Of a stretch of 64,000 bases of DNA, positions 46,042 to 56,716 are shown piece after piece (the first letter of the stretch is position 1; each line of letters opens with the position of its first letter). Origin of the DNA: Raphanus sativus (taxonomy: Eukaryota; Streptophyta; Magnoliopsida; Brassicales; Brassicaceae); assembly GCF_000801105.2 (NCBI RefSeq), contig NC_079511.1, positions 10,160,784 to 10,224,783 on the forward strand, written 5' to 3'. The notes below the pieces were generated by a model. It saw only the letters and a program-made list of their open reading frames with translations, ran no database searches and was not told the DNA's origin. The position numbers and the translations under genes are program-made.

Positions 46042-46275
46042 TCTTTTATATTGAAAAAAACAACAGAAAAATACCCGCCCTTTTAAAGGGCGGATCAGAA
46101 TCTAGTAATTAATTAAAAACAAGCATTGGTAACTCTTTTTTCTTAATAATTATTTTTTAGAAAGGGAGTGAGTAATTTTTTCAAATAAATTAATATATAG
46201 GTTTCAAACTTTAGAAAAAAATGGTTATAAATAAAATGAAATTAAACAAGGGAATTAAAAAAAAGGGAAGGAAAA

Positions 46276-48598
46276 ATGCAAAGCTTGGGAGGGATTAGGA
46301 GTTGGCCGGCGACTTGGAGAACCACGACGGCGTCTATGACGACGACGACAACGACGACGGAGAGCGTCAGAAAAGTCGCGCAGGTACTAACCGTAGCGGG
46401 ATCAGATTCCGGCGCCGGAGCAGGAATCCAAGCCGACATAAAAGTATGCGCGGCTCGTGGCGTGTATTGCGCTTCCGTCATAACCGCCGTCACAGCTCAG
46501 AACACTCGTGGCGTTCAATCCGTTCATCTTCTCCCTCCGCACTTCGTCTCCGAGCAGCTAAAATCAGTCCTTTCTGACTTCGAAATCGACGTCGTAAGCT
46601 CTTTCATTCTTCTTCTGAGTGATTTGACTTGCTCTGTTTCTCTCTTGCTCTGTTTCTCTCTTGCTCTGTTCTCTTATGATGATGATGATAACTGTCACAG
46701 GTGAAGACTGGGATGCTTCCTTCCCCTGAAATCGTCCAAGTTCTTCTTCAGAGTCTGTCAGATTATCCTGTCCGTGGTAGAGAAACCGAAACACATACTC
46801 ACTTGTTGTTCTGTTTTTTTTTCGGATACGAAAGGTTGTGTCTTTCAATAGGTTAATGTTAGTTTGTTTTTGATCAATGCAGCTTTGGTTGTTGATCCTG
46901 TGATGGTATCAACAAGTGGGCATGTTCTTGCTGGTTCTTCTATCCTCTCCATCTTTCGGTAAAAAAAAAAAACTTTTTGTAGTTCTTTGTTTGTAACTAG
47001 AGTGATAGAGGCATGTTCTGAGTATGGTTTATCTAATTTGCAGAGAGAGATTGCTTCCAGTTGCTGACATTATAACCCCTAATGTCAAAGAAGCATCTGC
47101 TTTGCTTGGTGGTGTCCCGATTCAGACTCTTGCAGAGATGCGGTCTGCTGCAAAATCGTTGCATGAAATGGGTCCTAGGTTTCCCCTTCTCTCTCATCCT
47201 TCTCCTTCTTGTTCCTTGGCAGTTATGAGGATATAAAGTTTGTTCATCATTGTTGTGTGATGTTGATCCACTTGTCTTTTCAATTATTCAGATTTGTGCT
47301 TGTCAAAGGTGGTGATCTTCCTGACTCATCAGATTCAGTAGATGTTTACTTTGATGGTATGATATAGCTCACCTTTCTCCCCCAGAATGAGATTCTTTTA
47401 TCTGTTTTTTTTCTTCTTGATGTACTTAAACTTATGTGGTTGTTTGTATACGTGTGGGACCTTTCTTTTTTAGGCAATGAGTTTCATGAACTCCATTCTC
47501 CTCGCATAGCTACAAGAAATACTCATGGGACTGGTTGCACTTTGGCTTCATGTATTGCAGCTGAGCTTGCAAAAGGCTCTAACATGCTCTCAGCCGTGAA
47601 GGTAATATTTCTTTTCTCATAGGAAACAGTATTTTGGGATTGAGATTATCTGTTTTTGGATATGACAACTGTATTTAATAACGCTAATCTCATGTTCTGG
47701 ACCTTTCTGCTGTTTTTGCAGGTGGCTAAACGCTTCGTAGACACTGCCCTAAACTATAGCAAAGATATTGTGATTGGCAAAGGGATGCAAGGACCCTTTG
47801 ACCACTTTTTGGGTCTTAAGAAGGATCCTCAAAGCTATCGACAAAGCACATTCAATCCAGATGACCTGTTTCTATACGCTGTTACAGATTCTAGAATGAA
47901 CAAAAAATGGAACCGGTCCATTGTGGATGCCGTCAAAGCTGCTATACAAGGAGGGGCCACAATCGTACAGATAAGGTAAACTGGAGCCTTCCTCCTAGAG
48001 TAGATTCAACTCTTTTATGTTTTGTCTCTCTTATGGAATCCCGTTAATAACATATCAGTGTTTTTGCAGGGAGAAAGAAGCTGAAACTCGTGAGTTTCTC
48101 GAAGAAGCAAAAGCGTGCGTTGACATATGCCGTTCCAACGGAGTTTGTTTGCTAATAAACGACAGGATCGACATTGCCCTTGCTTGTGATGCTGATGGAG
48201 TCCATGTCGGCCAGTCAGACATGCCGGTTGATCAAGTACGGTCTCTTCTTGGCCCGGACAAGATCATAGGCGTCTCATGTAAGACACAAGAACAAGCCCA
48301 CCAAGCGTGGAAAGATGGTGCAGACTACATTGGGTCAGGAGGAGTTTTTCCAACGAACACAAAGGCCAACAATCGTACCATAGGACTCGATGGACTCAAA
48401 GAAGTATGCAAGGCATCGAAATTACCAGTGGTTGCCATCGGAGGTATTGGTATCTCAAACGCAGAGTCTGTTATGAGGATCGATGAACCGAATCTTAAAG
48501 GAGTAGCGGTTGTGTCGGCTTTGTTCGACCAAGAGTGTGTTTTGAGTCAAGCTAAGAAGTTGCATAAAACGCTTCAAGAAAGCAAAAGGGAACACTGA
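46276..48598 (+). CDS. TH1: bifunctional HMP-P kinase / thiamin-phosphate synthase
   Basis: Eight exons, 46276-46593, 46701-46776, 46883-46958, 47044-47178, 47292-47356, 47474-47601, 47722-47975 and 48070-48598, give 526 residues. The N-terminal part (about 35-300) is a ThiD-like ribokinase-fold kinase ([56 protein letters not shown]) that phosphorylates HMP-P to HMP-PP. The C-terminal part (about 310-520) is a ThiE-like TIM barrel ([65 protein letters not shown]) that joins HMP-PP to the thiazole to form thiamin phosphate. The N terminus (rich in Ser/Thr/Arg, with a run of Thr from ACG codons) fits a plastid transit peptide. The Helitron end and LTR element lie directly upstream. Confidence 0.96.
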
Positions 48599-49190
48599 AG
48601 AAGACCCCCACAAAATACTTCAGCAAGGTACTTCAATTTATTTTTTTAACTGGTGATAGATGTATCATGAATAATAATAATTTGTTAAATTACCAAAAGG
48701 CAAATCAAGAAACCAAAATAAAATTGTTACTGTTTTGTAAATAATGTGCTTATCAATGGGCCTGTGTACCGATCAGTAGGTTTCATAACCTTCGTTCATC
48801 GTTTTAGTCTACATAGTGCAACAACTCAGCCTCTTTCTACTCTTCTTCAGAAGCTGTATCATTGAAGAGTGGAGCTTAGTGATCCAAGAGATTCTCACCG
48901 GATTATCATCTCTCTGCAGCTATAAGAAGAACCTCAAGTTTATTTCGCCTGCTCATAACCTGATTCATACATTTTTTCCTCAGAATCTTTTCACATTCTC
49001 AAACTCTCCAACAGATGCAGTTAATAGGAAATACTGAAGTGTGTTCTCATTTATTGATACAGAAATCTGAAAAATGTGACAAATTTTAATTTAAATGAGT
49101 ACAAACAAACCGTTTCCATTGCCTCTATACACAGTCAGACACCAAAATGATACAAGGAACGTAGTGTATTTTTTTACACAGTTAATAAGT
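48599..49190. other. shared 3' flank of two convergent genes
   Basis: 592 bases containing the 3' UTRs of TH1 and of the oxygenase gene. No other gene is seen. Confidence 0.6.
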
Positions 49191-51106
49191 TTAGTCGGCA
49201 GGTGGTGGTGAAGAGAGCTCAACAAGCGTCTTCTCTGCTGTTCTCCTCTTCAGCAACTGCAAATTACCCACCCAAAACAGAATAGAAACAACCAAGTGAG
49301 GAAAAGGAAAACAATTGCTTGAAATATTACATCTATAATGCAGAGCACTGATATACCTCCGTAGTTGCTTTAACTGACGCTTGCAGCCTATTATGTTTAT
49401 CAAGTTTGCATCCTCCGCACCAACTTGAAAATTCTCTTTGATAACTCTTCATCTCTCGAAAAGTTGAGCTATACATGACAAAGACAGGGAAATATATAAA
49501 TCACCATGAACAAAACTTCCCACTTTCGATATTGTTCATTAGACATTGACTGATGAAACTTCAGCTAAATGGGAGATCAATGTGAAAGGCTTTTTACCTT
49601 CTACACCACAGAATCAAGTTGACTCGGTGTCCAGAAGTAGTAGCTTTAGCACCATGACGGTGACGTCCACGATGAAGAATGGCTCGACCAGGTACATGAG
49701 AGTAATCGTAATTTTCCTACAAAAAAATTAAGTGGAGAATCTTCATGAGCTTATGCTAAGTTTTAAGCTCACTATAATCAATGGAGAAAACATCTTTCAG
49801 GTTGAGACAACATCAGTATAATACATTTTCACCGCTTTCGGAATTCACATGGTGATCACATCTCACACCTCGGAAGTAGAGCTCCCCACCAGAAAATTGT
49901 TTACCCAAGCAGACATTCAAAGAAACCTCCGAGTCATCCACATGGAACCCTAAAAATCAAGAAAGCAAGTTTTAGAAGTTCCCACCAGTAGTCCAAATCA
50001 AAACTAACCAATGAAGAGACTATAGCAAAGCTTCCCAGTACTTACCAAGATCAGTATCCCTGTCTTTTCCATACTCAACAATAAAGCCATGGTGAGAATC
50101 CAAACCGGTTCCAGAGACTTCCGGGAACAGAACTGATAGAACATCAAAACCAAACCCATGAGCACATCTCTGAATATAACTTCTGCAAACAAAAGTAGAA
50201 TGCTAAACCTTGAGATAAAGGACTAATGAAGTCATCAACCAACTTCTGAAGCATGCTTTCAAAGCCAAAATCATCAAGGACAACACCAAATCTGTTCATA
50301 GTATTGGGTCTCATTATTGTGGATCTTGAATCATACACCCACTTCTCCATATGTTCAACCTGACCAAAAACAAGTTTAGAATCTGAGCCAAAAAACGAAA
50401 ACTTTTTTAAACTCAATTACATATACCTCAGCTAGTAACATTTCACAAAACCGCGGTTGAAGCATATCAAAAGTGTAAATCCCAGGAGCAGATCGAACAA
50501 TTGCGCTTCTAAGCCTCTCCTCGGTGGGCTGACTAACAGCATCAAGAAACGAAGGCACGAAGAACCTAGCAGGGTCAAGAGTATAGATATCTCCATGCAG
50601 ACGCTGAGGAACATCAGACGAAGCAAAGATTCAATGACAACAATCCAGATAACAACACAAGACGAAAGAAAAAAAGATAGAAACTTTTTATACCTGGTAA
50701 GAAGACAAGATCCTCTGCCTGTACTCTCTATGCCTCTGAATCTGTTTTACCCAAAGAAGAAGAAATGAGCTCTCGAAAGTAACAAGAAACAGAGTTTTTT
50801 TATAAAAAAAAAAGGTGGAGACTTTACCCGGTTCCGCTCACTGTCAGGGGAGTAACTCTGAAGAAGCTCACTCATGAAACGAGCCTTTTCGATTCTTGTC
50901 GAATTGAGAACCTTCTCGGGCAAGTACCGCTCCAGCGAGCTGAACAGAGCCGGGCTGAAATCGAGCGGCAGATCCTCATAGTTCTCCGGCTCGTGCTCTT
51001 CGTTAGGGGTTCTCCGAAGCTTCAATCTTGCGTCGCGGGTTTTGGAGTAGGGTCGAGGTGGTGGTTGCTGATGGTCGGGTTGTTTGCCTGAAGAATCGAG
51101 AGCCAT
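49191..51106 (-). CDS. 2-oxoglutarate/Fe(II)-dependent oxygenase, prolyl-4-hydroxylase-like
   Basis: Nine minus-strand exons, 50828-51106, 50694-50741, 50427-50603, 50209-50359, 50046-50132, 49825-49949, 49598-49716, 49357-49468 and 49191-49256, join in frame to 387 residues. The catalytic double-stranded beta-helix is in the C-terminal half. It has the iron-binding H-x-D in GFHVDDSEV, the distal His region HRGRHRHGA, and a following Arg (SGHRVNLILWCR) suited to 2-oxoglutarate. The exon 5 acceptor was set at 50132 because only it continues SPLSQ into VLFPEVSGTGLDSHHG. The family equivalent is At1g22950; its substrate is unknown to me. A short Cys-containing segment (SSWCGGCKL) follows the catalytic core. 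The gene is convergent with TH1. Confidence 0.88.
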
Positions 51107-52335
51107 GAGAGATCTAAGCTGAGTTGGATTGACAACATTCAGGTGAGAGAGGCGATGGTGGTCATTCTAGGGTTTACGTTTGGGCAGATGAATGATGATG
51201 GTTTGTCTGGGGGGTTAGGGTTAAGTCTTTATAAAGAACCCAAGAAAAAATGTGGTGGGACCACTGTCATTTTTAGTAACGTTGATTTTTTTTTTTTTTT
51301 GTAATTAAGTTATTTGGAATCTTATTAGTGAAAATCATTTGATCCTTTATCTGAGATTATATTTCATCTGTTTCGAATTAATATGTATGTTCTCCACACA
51401 TTAAACATTTTGAAGATTATTAATGCATTATGATTTATTAATAAAATTTCAATCATTTAATATCAACGATAATTTAATAAATTCGGTTTTGTAAATTTTA
51501 CAATTTATCAAACTAATCAAAATCATTTTGTAAAAACATATATCTTTTGAAACATAATATGTATAAACATATTTAACCAAAAAGACAGTAAACCTGATTA
51601 ATGTTGTTGGTGAAAGTTTAGGTTTGAATAATCATTTTGTTGGGTTCTTTGCTGCAAATAGATATAACACTGCTGTGCATATGATCTGTACAAAAATGAC
51701 CCAAAGTGTATCATGATTAATGAGAGAGTGACAGAAAGAAGAATGAGTGACAGATTACAAAACAGAGCATTGACTACAATGTTTACCTAAAACATGCTCA
51801 AGAGTCTTGAGAGAAGCAGAGCCTTGTTACTTTCGCTTTCTTCCCATAAATGTCCTACAATGAAGTTATGTGTTTCACACTTTCTCTCTTTCCCTCAAAA
51901 AAACAAAAATGTTTTCAAAAGAATTAAACAAATACACATGAATCTTCTTGCAAACAACACCACCATTTATGTGTCATCTTTTTATTCCTGTTCTTCTTGC
52001 CTCTGCTGTGTAAAAATAATAGCGCCATACTTGCAGGTAAGAGTGAGTTATATGCTAAATGTAAACGAGAGCTTCAACAACACTGGATCGATTCCGGCCA
52101 TAGCATAGAGCTGTGTTTTCCCCTGAAGAAGTAGCTGCATTTATAATCTGATATAACATAGATGATGCAGAAGTATTTGTGAAAGCTGAGAGAAGAGTTT
52201 TTGTACCTACCAATCAAGCTGAGCCATCAGTAAGATCTTTGTGCATAGTAATTGTAAAATTATGCACTCAGGGACAAAACCGGCCAGCTCCAAGAAAAAT
52301 ATGTTCATTCAAAGTCAGCAACTTTTGCTTCCCCA
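51107..52335. other. region between the oxygenase and PPR genes
   Basis: Promoter of the oxygenase gene on the left and 3' UTR of the PPR gene on the right, with an AT-rich middle. No further gene is supported. Confidence 0.5.
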
Positions 52336-54591
52336 TCAACTGCGTAATATCTTTTCAAGGAACTCAACCTCTCGTGATGCGTGGTCTTTGTCCAAATGCT
52401 TGAACAAGGCCCAGCGTGTGTAAGCATCCGGCTCAATTTCTTTATCTAGCATCTCTTTATACAACTCGACAACCTCTTCCCATTTACCGAGGTCAGAGTT
52501 CTTGTTTATAAGCATAGTATAGCTGTATTTGTTCGGTGGAATCCCGTCTGCTTCCATCTTGCGGAAGTATCTGTAAGCTTCGTCTACCTCACCAGCTTTG
52601 CAGATCCCATGTAGAAGAGCGTTGCACGTCATGACGTTTGGACGAACGTTTCTCTTTTCCATCTCGCCTGAATACTGAAACGCTTGCTGTAGCCTCCCCA
52701 CTTTGGCATGACCATGAATCAACACGAAGTAGGTTACCACAGAGGGAGATAACTTTTTCCTCAGCATCTCTTGATACAAGACCTTGGCCATCTTAAACCG
52801 ACCTTTCTCCAAATAAGCACGAATAACCGTGGTGTAAGTAACATGATCAGGGACGAGACCATCTCTATAAATCTTACGCTGAAACTCAATCGCTTTCTCT
52901 AGATCCCCAACCTTGCAGAGTCCATCTATACAAACGTTATATGTGATCAGATCTCGAGCGTTATGATCCTTAGCCCCCATCTCTTCCTGCAGACGAAACG
53001 CTTTGTCCGTACCTCCAAGCTGCAGCTCCCCCACGATCCTTGTAGTGCACGCATATCTATCAGGCTTAATCCCTTTCTCCAACATCTCATCATAAATTGC
53101 AGTAGCCAAGGATAGATTCCCACTCTTAACAAACCCTTTTACAAGAGTCGTGTACGTCTTCACATCAGGATCAATCCCTTGCCTGAACATCTCAGCTTTT
53201 AACCGCTGAGCAGTTACCAAATCCCCTGACTCGCACAGACCATCCATCAGAGTATTATAAGTGACAACGCTGGGACCGATGTCCCTAACAATCAACTCAC
53301 CAAACAAGAGAAAAGCCTCTCTAATCTTCCCCAGCTTAACGTACCCATGCATCAGAGTGTTATAAGACACAACATCAGGAGCCGACATACCAAGCAGCAC
53401 CCGTCTAGCATCGTCCGTTCTCCTAAACTCGCAGAGCGCGCGTACATAAATATTATAAGTAGACGTCGTGGGAGAAACACCCGCGTCGAGCATCAGCTCA
53501 ACAACCCCCCAAGCTTCGTCAAACAAACCTTGCTTACAATACCCTTCAATCAAAGGGTTAAACGAGTAAAACGTAACAGGGAACCCACATCTCCGCATAT
53601 CTCCATGAAACCGCCTCGCTTCCTCCATCTTCCCGTTCTTGGAGAACCCATTGATCAGTATATTGTAAGTCACCTCTGTAGCCTCGACCTCCCTCCTCTC
53701 CATCTCACACAAAATCTCTGCCACCTGCTGCAAATCCCCAGCCTTGAAACAAGAGTCTAACATAGTGTTGAAAGTGATAACATTAGGCACAACTTCCGAC
53801 ACAATCTCGGGAACTCTCTGCACCACCAAATCGTCACCAGAAGACTTGAAACAAGCGTCCAGGATAGTGTTCACGGTGACAACCGTGGGCGTAACGCCGT
53901 GCCTCACCATCTTACTATAAACCTCTTGAGCCTCGTCGACCATCTTGTTATCCCTAAGAACCTTTAAAACTACGTTACAGTTTCTAACGCTAGGCAAAAA
54001 CCTTTTACTAATCATCTTATCAAAGATTAATAAACAATGCTTCACCATAGACTTCTTGGCGTAAACCAAGAGCAAGAGATCAAGAATCTTGCGAGCGATT
54101 CCTTTATCAACAACGAAAAGATCGTGAATCTCGTGCATACCGAGGTCGATGCTCCTCTCGGCGACCCAGATCGCTTTGCTCATGAGATCGTTCTCGACCA
54201 GGATCTCGAGAATGGAGGCGAAGGAGAGGAGGGACTGTTTGAGATCGCGCTGGCTCTGTATCCACTTGAAGAAGTGGAAAGCGACGTCGGGCTTGTCTCG
54301 GATCATGGCGAGGACTCTGATGAGGAGATCAGGGTCGGTGACGAGGGGATGGAAGCGGCGGAGAGACCAGTTGCGATTGGGATTGGTGGGATTGTAGCCG
54401 TGGGAAGTCAAGATGAGATGAGCGTAATGGGACTCGAGATTCGGGGGTTGAGGAGGAGGAGAGGAGGAGGGGAGGAAGAGGAGGCGTAGCTTAGAGATGG
54501 AGACGGTTTTGTTGTTGGTGTTGGTGGAGGAAGTGGAAGTGGAGAAGAAGGATCTGGAAGCTCTGAGGCAGAGGCGGAGACATAGGATCAT
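52336..54591 (-). CDS. pentatricopeptide repeat (PPR) protein, P class
   Basis: An intronless gene of 751 residues, typical of the plant PPR family. An N-terminal Arg/Ser-rich segment (MILCLRLCLRASRSFFSTST) fits a mitochondrial targeting peptide. From about residue 190 there are some 14-15 tandem 35-residue repeats (for example VTYNILINGFSKNGKMEEA, VVSYNTLMHGYVKLGKIREA, VTYTTVIRAYLEKGRFKMA) to near the C terminus. No E, DYW or SMR domain follows, so it is a P-class protein, expected to bind organelle RNA one base per repeat. The in-frame start at 54591 is preferred; the frame stays open upstream to 54615 but without ATG. It matches At1g22960 by position. Confidence 0.93.
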   Translation of the reverse strand: MILCLRLCLRASRSFFSTSTSSTNTNNKTVSISKLRLLFLPSSSPPPQPPNLESHYAHLILTSHGYNPTNPNRNWSLRRFHPLVTDPDLLIRVLAMIRDKPDVAFHFFKWIQSQRDLKQSLLSFASILEILVENDLMSKAIWVAERSIDLGMHEIHDLFVVDKGIARKILDLLLLVYAKKSMVKHCLLIFDKMISKRFLPSVRNCNVVLKVLRDNKMVDEAQEVYSKMVRHGVTPTVVTVNTILDACFKSSGDDLVVQRVPEIVSEVVPNVITFNTMLDSCFKAGDLQQVAEILCEMERREVEATEVTYNILINGFSKNGKMEEARRFHGDMRRCGFPVTFYSFNPLIEGYCKQGLFDEAWGVVELMLDAGVSPTTSTYNIYVRALCEFRRTDDARRVLLGMSAPDVVSYNTLMHGYVKLGKIREAFLLFGELIVRDIGPSVVTYNTLMDGLCESGDLVTAQRLKAEMFRQGIDPDVKTYTTLVKGFVKSGNLSLATAIYDEMLEKGIKPDRYACTTRIVGELQLGGTDKAFRLQEEMGAKDHNARDLITYNVCIDGLCKVGDLEKAIEFQRKIYRDGLVPDHVTYTTVIRAYLEKGRFKMAKVLYQEMLRKKLSPSVVTYFVLIHGHAKVGRLQQAFQYSGEMEKRNVRPNVMTCNALLHGICKAGEVDEAYRYFRKMEADGIPPNKYSYTMLINKNSDLGKWEEVVELYKEMLDKEIEPDAYTRWALFKHLDKDHASREVEFLEKILRS

Positions 54592-55388
54592 TGAAGAGAC
54601 GGAGAAGAGGAACACATAGGAACGAAATGGAATGAATCAATTGAAGAGAAGAAGGAGGAGGGAGCGGCCATTAAAGTTCCACGAAGCCTTGTTGTGTCAT
54701 CTCTCTCTCTCTCTCTCTCTCTCTCCCCACTCTCCTCCCGTGTGTGGGCGTCGGCGATCAATCTCAATCTCTTCCCGGAGGCTGCTACTACCCAAAAACA
54801 AGGGTTTATCCCAATGTTTTTCTTAACCGGATCGGTTTAATACTCTTCCAATTTCTCATCCGGTTTAGATTTTTGTCTGAAACCGTTAGAAAGTTTAAAC
54901 CACTGTTAAAATCGTTAAATCCGGTTCTCTGTTTACCTTTCTGCTCCTAATCAAATGTAATTTACAACAAATTTTATAGAATAGTAAGACGAAATAGAAA
55001 ACCACGACCGGTTGAACCATTACCCAAAAATGTCATCGGTATTACCATCGGATTCGGTTTTGAAACAACGTAATCATCTGAAATTACGTACTAGTCCTTG
55101 TCACCAAAGACTTTAGACATGATACCACATGAATGATCCATAGAATTAATGTTCCAAATCTAATCTAATTTCCAAAACGAAGTTCTCATTGTTCCAACTT
55201 TGGTAAGATCCGAAAGCAAAATCTAAGCAAACATATCTATAAAGTTTATGCAATATAACGCAACACATTGAACAATGCATATTACATGAATGTTCTACTT
55301 TCCGACAGGAACAAAAAGTCCACGATGTAATAAACACACACACAAAAATCTAACTTTGAAGAAACCTTGCAAAAATCCCAAACCCTCT
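54592..55388. other. region upstream of the PPR gene
   Basis: It contains a short (CT)n run at about 54700-54724 in the PPR promoter region and, from about 55130, the probable 3' UTR of the next minus-strand gene. Confidence 0.5.
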
Positions 55389-56716
55389 CTAACTGCCGAG
55401 AGTAACATTCTGCATTTCAGCAACTACTTCATCCTCGCATCTCTTGTCTAGCTCAGCTTCAATGTGTTTCATCGAGCTTCTTAGCTTCCCGCAAGCTCCC
55501 GTAAACGCCTCTGAAGAATTCTTCAAACCCTCGACCTCAGCCTCGACTTCACCTAGATTTCCTTGTATTACCTTCAGCGCTTGCTTCATCTTGACAATCT
55601 CCTGCGGAGGATAAACGCAAGCTCCAATCTCATCGATTTGATCTCCGGTTCCTTTACACAGCTTCAGCAGCTTCTCAAGCGAGTCCACAAACCCGTTATC
55701 CTTGGGATTCTCCAGCTTGATCATCCCCGTGATGACTCGGATGAGTTCTTTTATCACCGTGATGGTATCAGACACGAGCTCAGCTACCATTTGAGCAACT
55801 TCCATTTCTTCAGGGGACAGATCATTCCCCAAATCATCATCGTCGTCGTCATCAGCAGATGCCTCGTCCTCGGGGGAAGCTGGTTTGACTTCTTTCATCT
55901 CCCTGAGAACATCCTTCATAGAAACAGCAACCTGAGTGATAGCCCTGCCAATGGCAGTGATGTTTGTCGCAGGAACCTTCTTGAAACTCGAGCATGCTTC
56001 CCAAACTGCTCCTGAAAGCTGCGGAATAGACGGCTTCTTCTCCTTCTCATATGATCCCTCTAGTTCCCAAAAACATTCACCATTAAGTAATCTCGATCAC
56101 ACACTAGTAAAAGTAAGAGCCTTTGAATATTATTTACCGTATAAGGAGACAGAGCCCTGCAACAATCTGAAGCTGGAATCAACGATCTTCTTGACGGAGA
56201 CATGTATGAGCGAAGAAAGAGTTGACCCAGCACCAACAGTGCTACCATGGCAACAAAGCAAGAAGCCTTGAAGAGCGTTGAAGTAAGACTCCATAGTCTC
56301 CTTAAGTGACTCAGCTTTTGGAGCTTCTCCTCCGTTCCACAGCATTCCCACTATTCAAAGTTTCACAAATGAAAATTAAAAAAAAAAAGAGACTAATTCA
56401 GAGAGAGAGGAACCTAAAAGAGAAGACTTTTTTTTGGGTTAAAAACCTATGGTGGCTTGTTTAGAGAGGTGATCAGACATCTGAAGAACATCGCTCCAGT
56501 TCACTTTCTCCTCTGTCGGAGACGCTGTTCGTTCGAACAACTGCAAACGAAAAGTTTTAGCAATAAGTTCGCGTCTAAAATTACGATTCTAATTTCATTT
56601 AATACACTTTATAAAATAGGTAAAGAAGAAGAAGAATTTACCTGGAGAGTATCGTAGATGGTGTTGAGATGAGTGATCAGAAATTGATTCAGATCTTCTT
56701 TCTTTGTTTTCCCCAT
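55389..56716 (-). CDS. cyclin-D1-binding protein 1 (GCIP)-like protein
   Basis: Four minus-strand exons, 56642-56716, 56447-56540, 56138-56350 and 55389-56059, give 350 residues. The start MGKTKKEDLNQFLITHLNTIY has the first ATG in frame. The protein is predicted all-helical, with recognisable family blocks: VNWSDVLQMSDHLSKQAT, GMLWNGGEAPKAESL, and a C-terminal four-helix part with VDSLEKLLKLCKGTGDQIDE and an amphipathic end. An acidic run of seven Asp lies mid-protein (EASADDDDDDDLGNDL). The human relative, CCNDBP1/GCIP, binds cyclin D1 and HLH factors; the plant role is not known to me. It matches At1g22970 by position. A similar tandem neighbour that I recall in Arabidopsis is not seen here. 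Confidence 0.88.

Larger units (their letters stand above)
37938..46105 (+). mobile_element. probable Helitron, interrupted by a MITE-like element and an LTR retrotransposon
   Basis: The 3' end is firm: hairpin CCCGCCCTTTTAAAGGGCGG at 46074-46093, terminus CTAG at 46102-46105, then T. The matching 5' end is inferred at 37938 (A then TCAATACCATTAAATC, like other Helitron starts here). Removing the LTR element and its target duplication would leave about 1.25 kb. Confidence 0.45.

Noticed and set aside
46042..49190. TPP riboswitch associated with TH1
   Set aside because: Known plant TPP riboswitches sit in THIC 3' regions; I found no matching conserved thi-box sequence here.
54037..54489. Plus-strand frame of 150 codons
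   Set aside because: Antisense shadow of the N-terminal part of the PPR gene.
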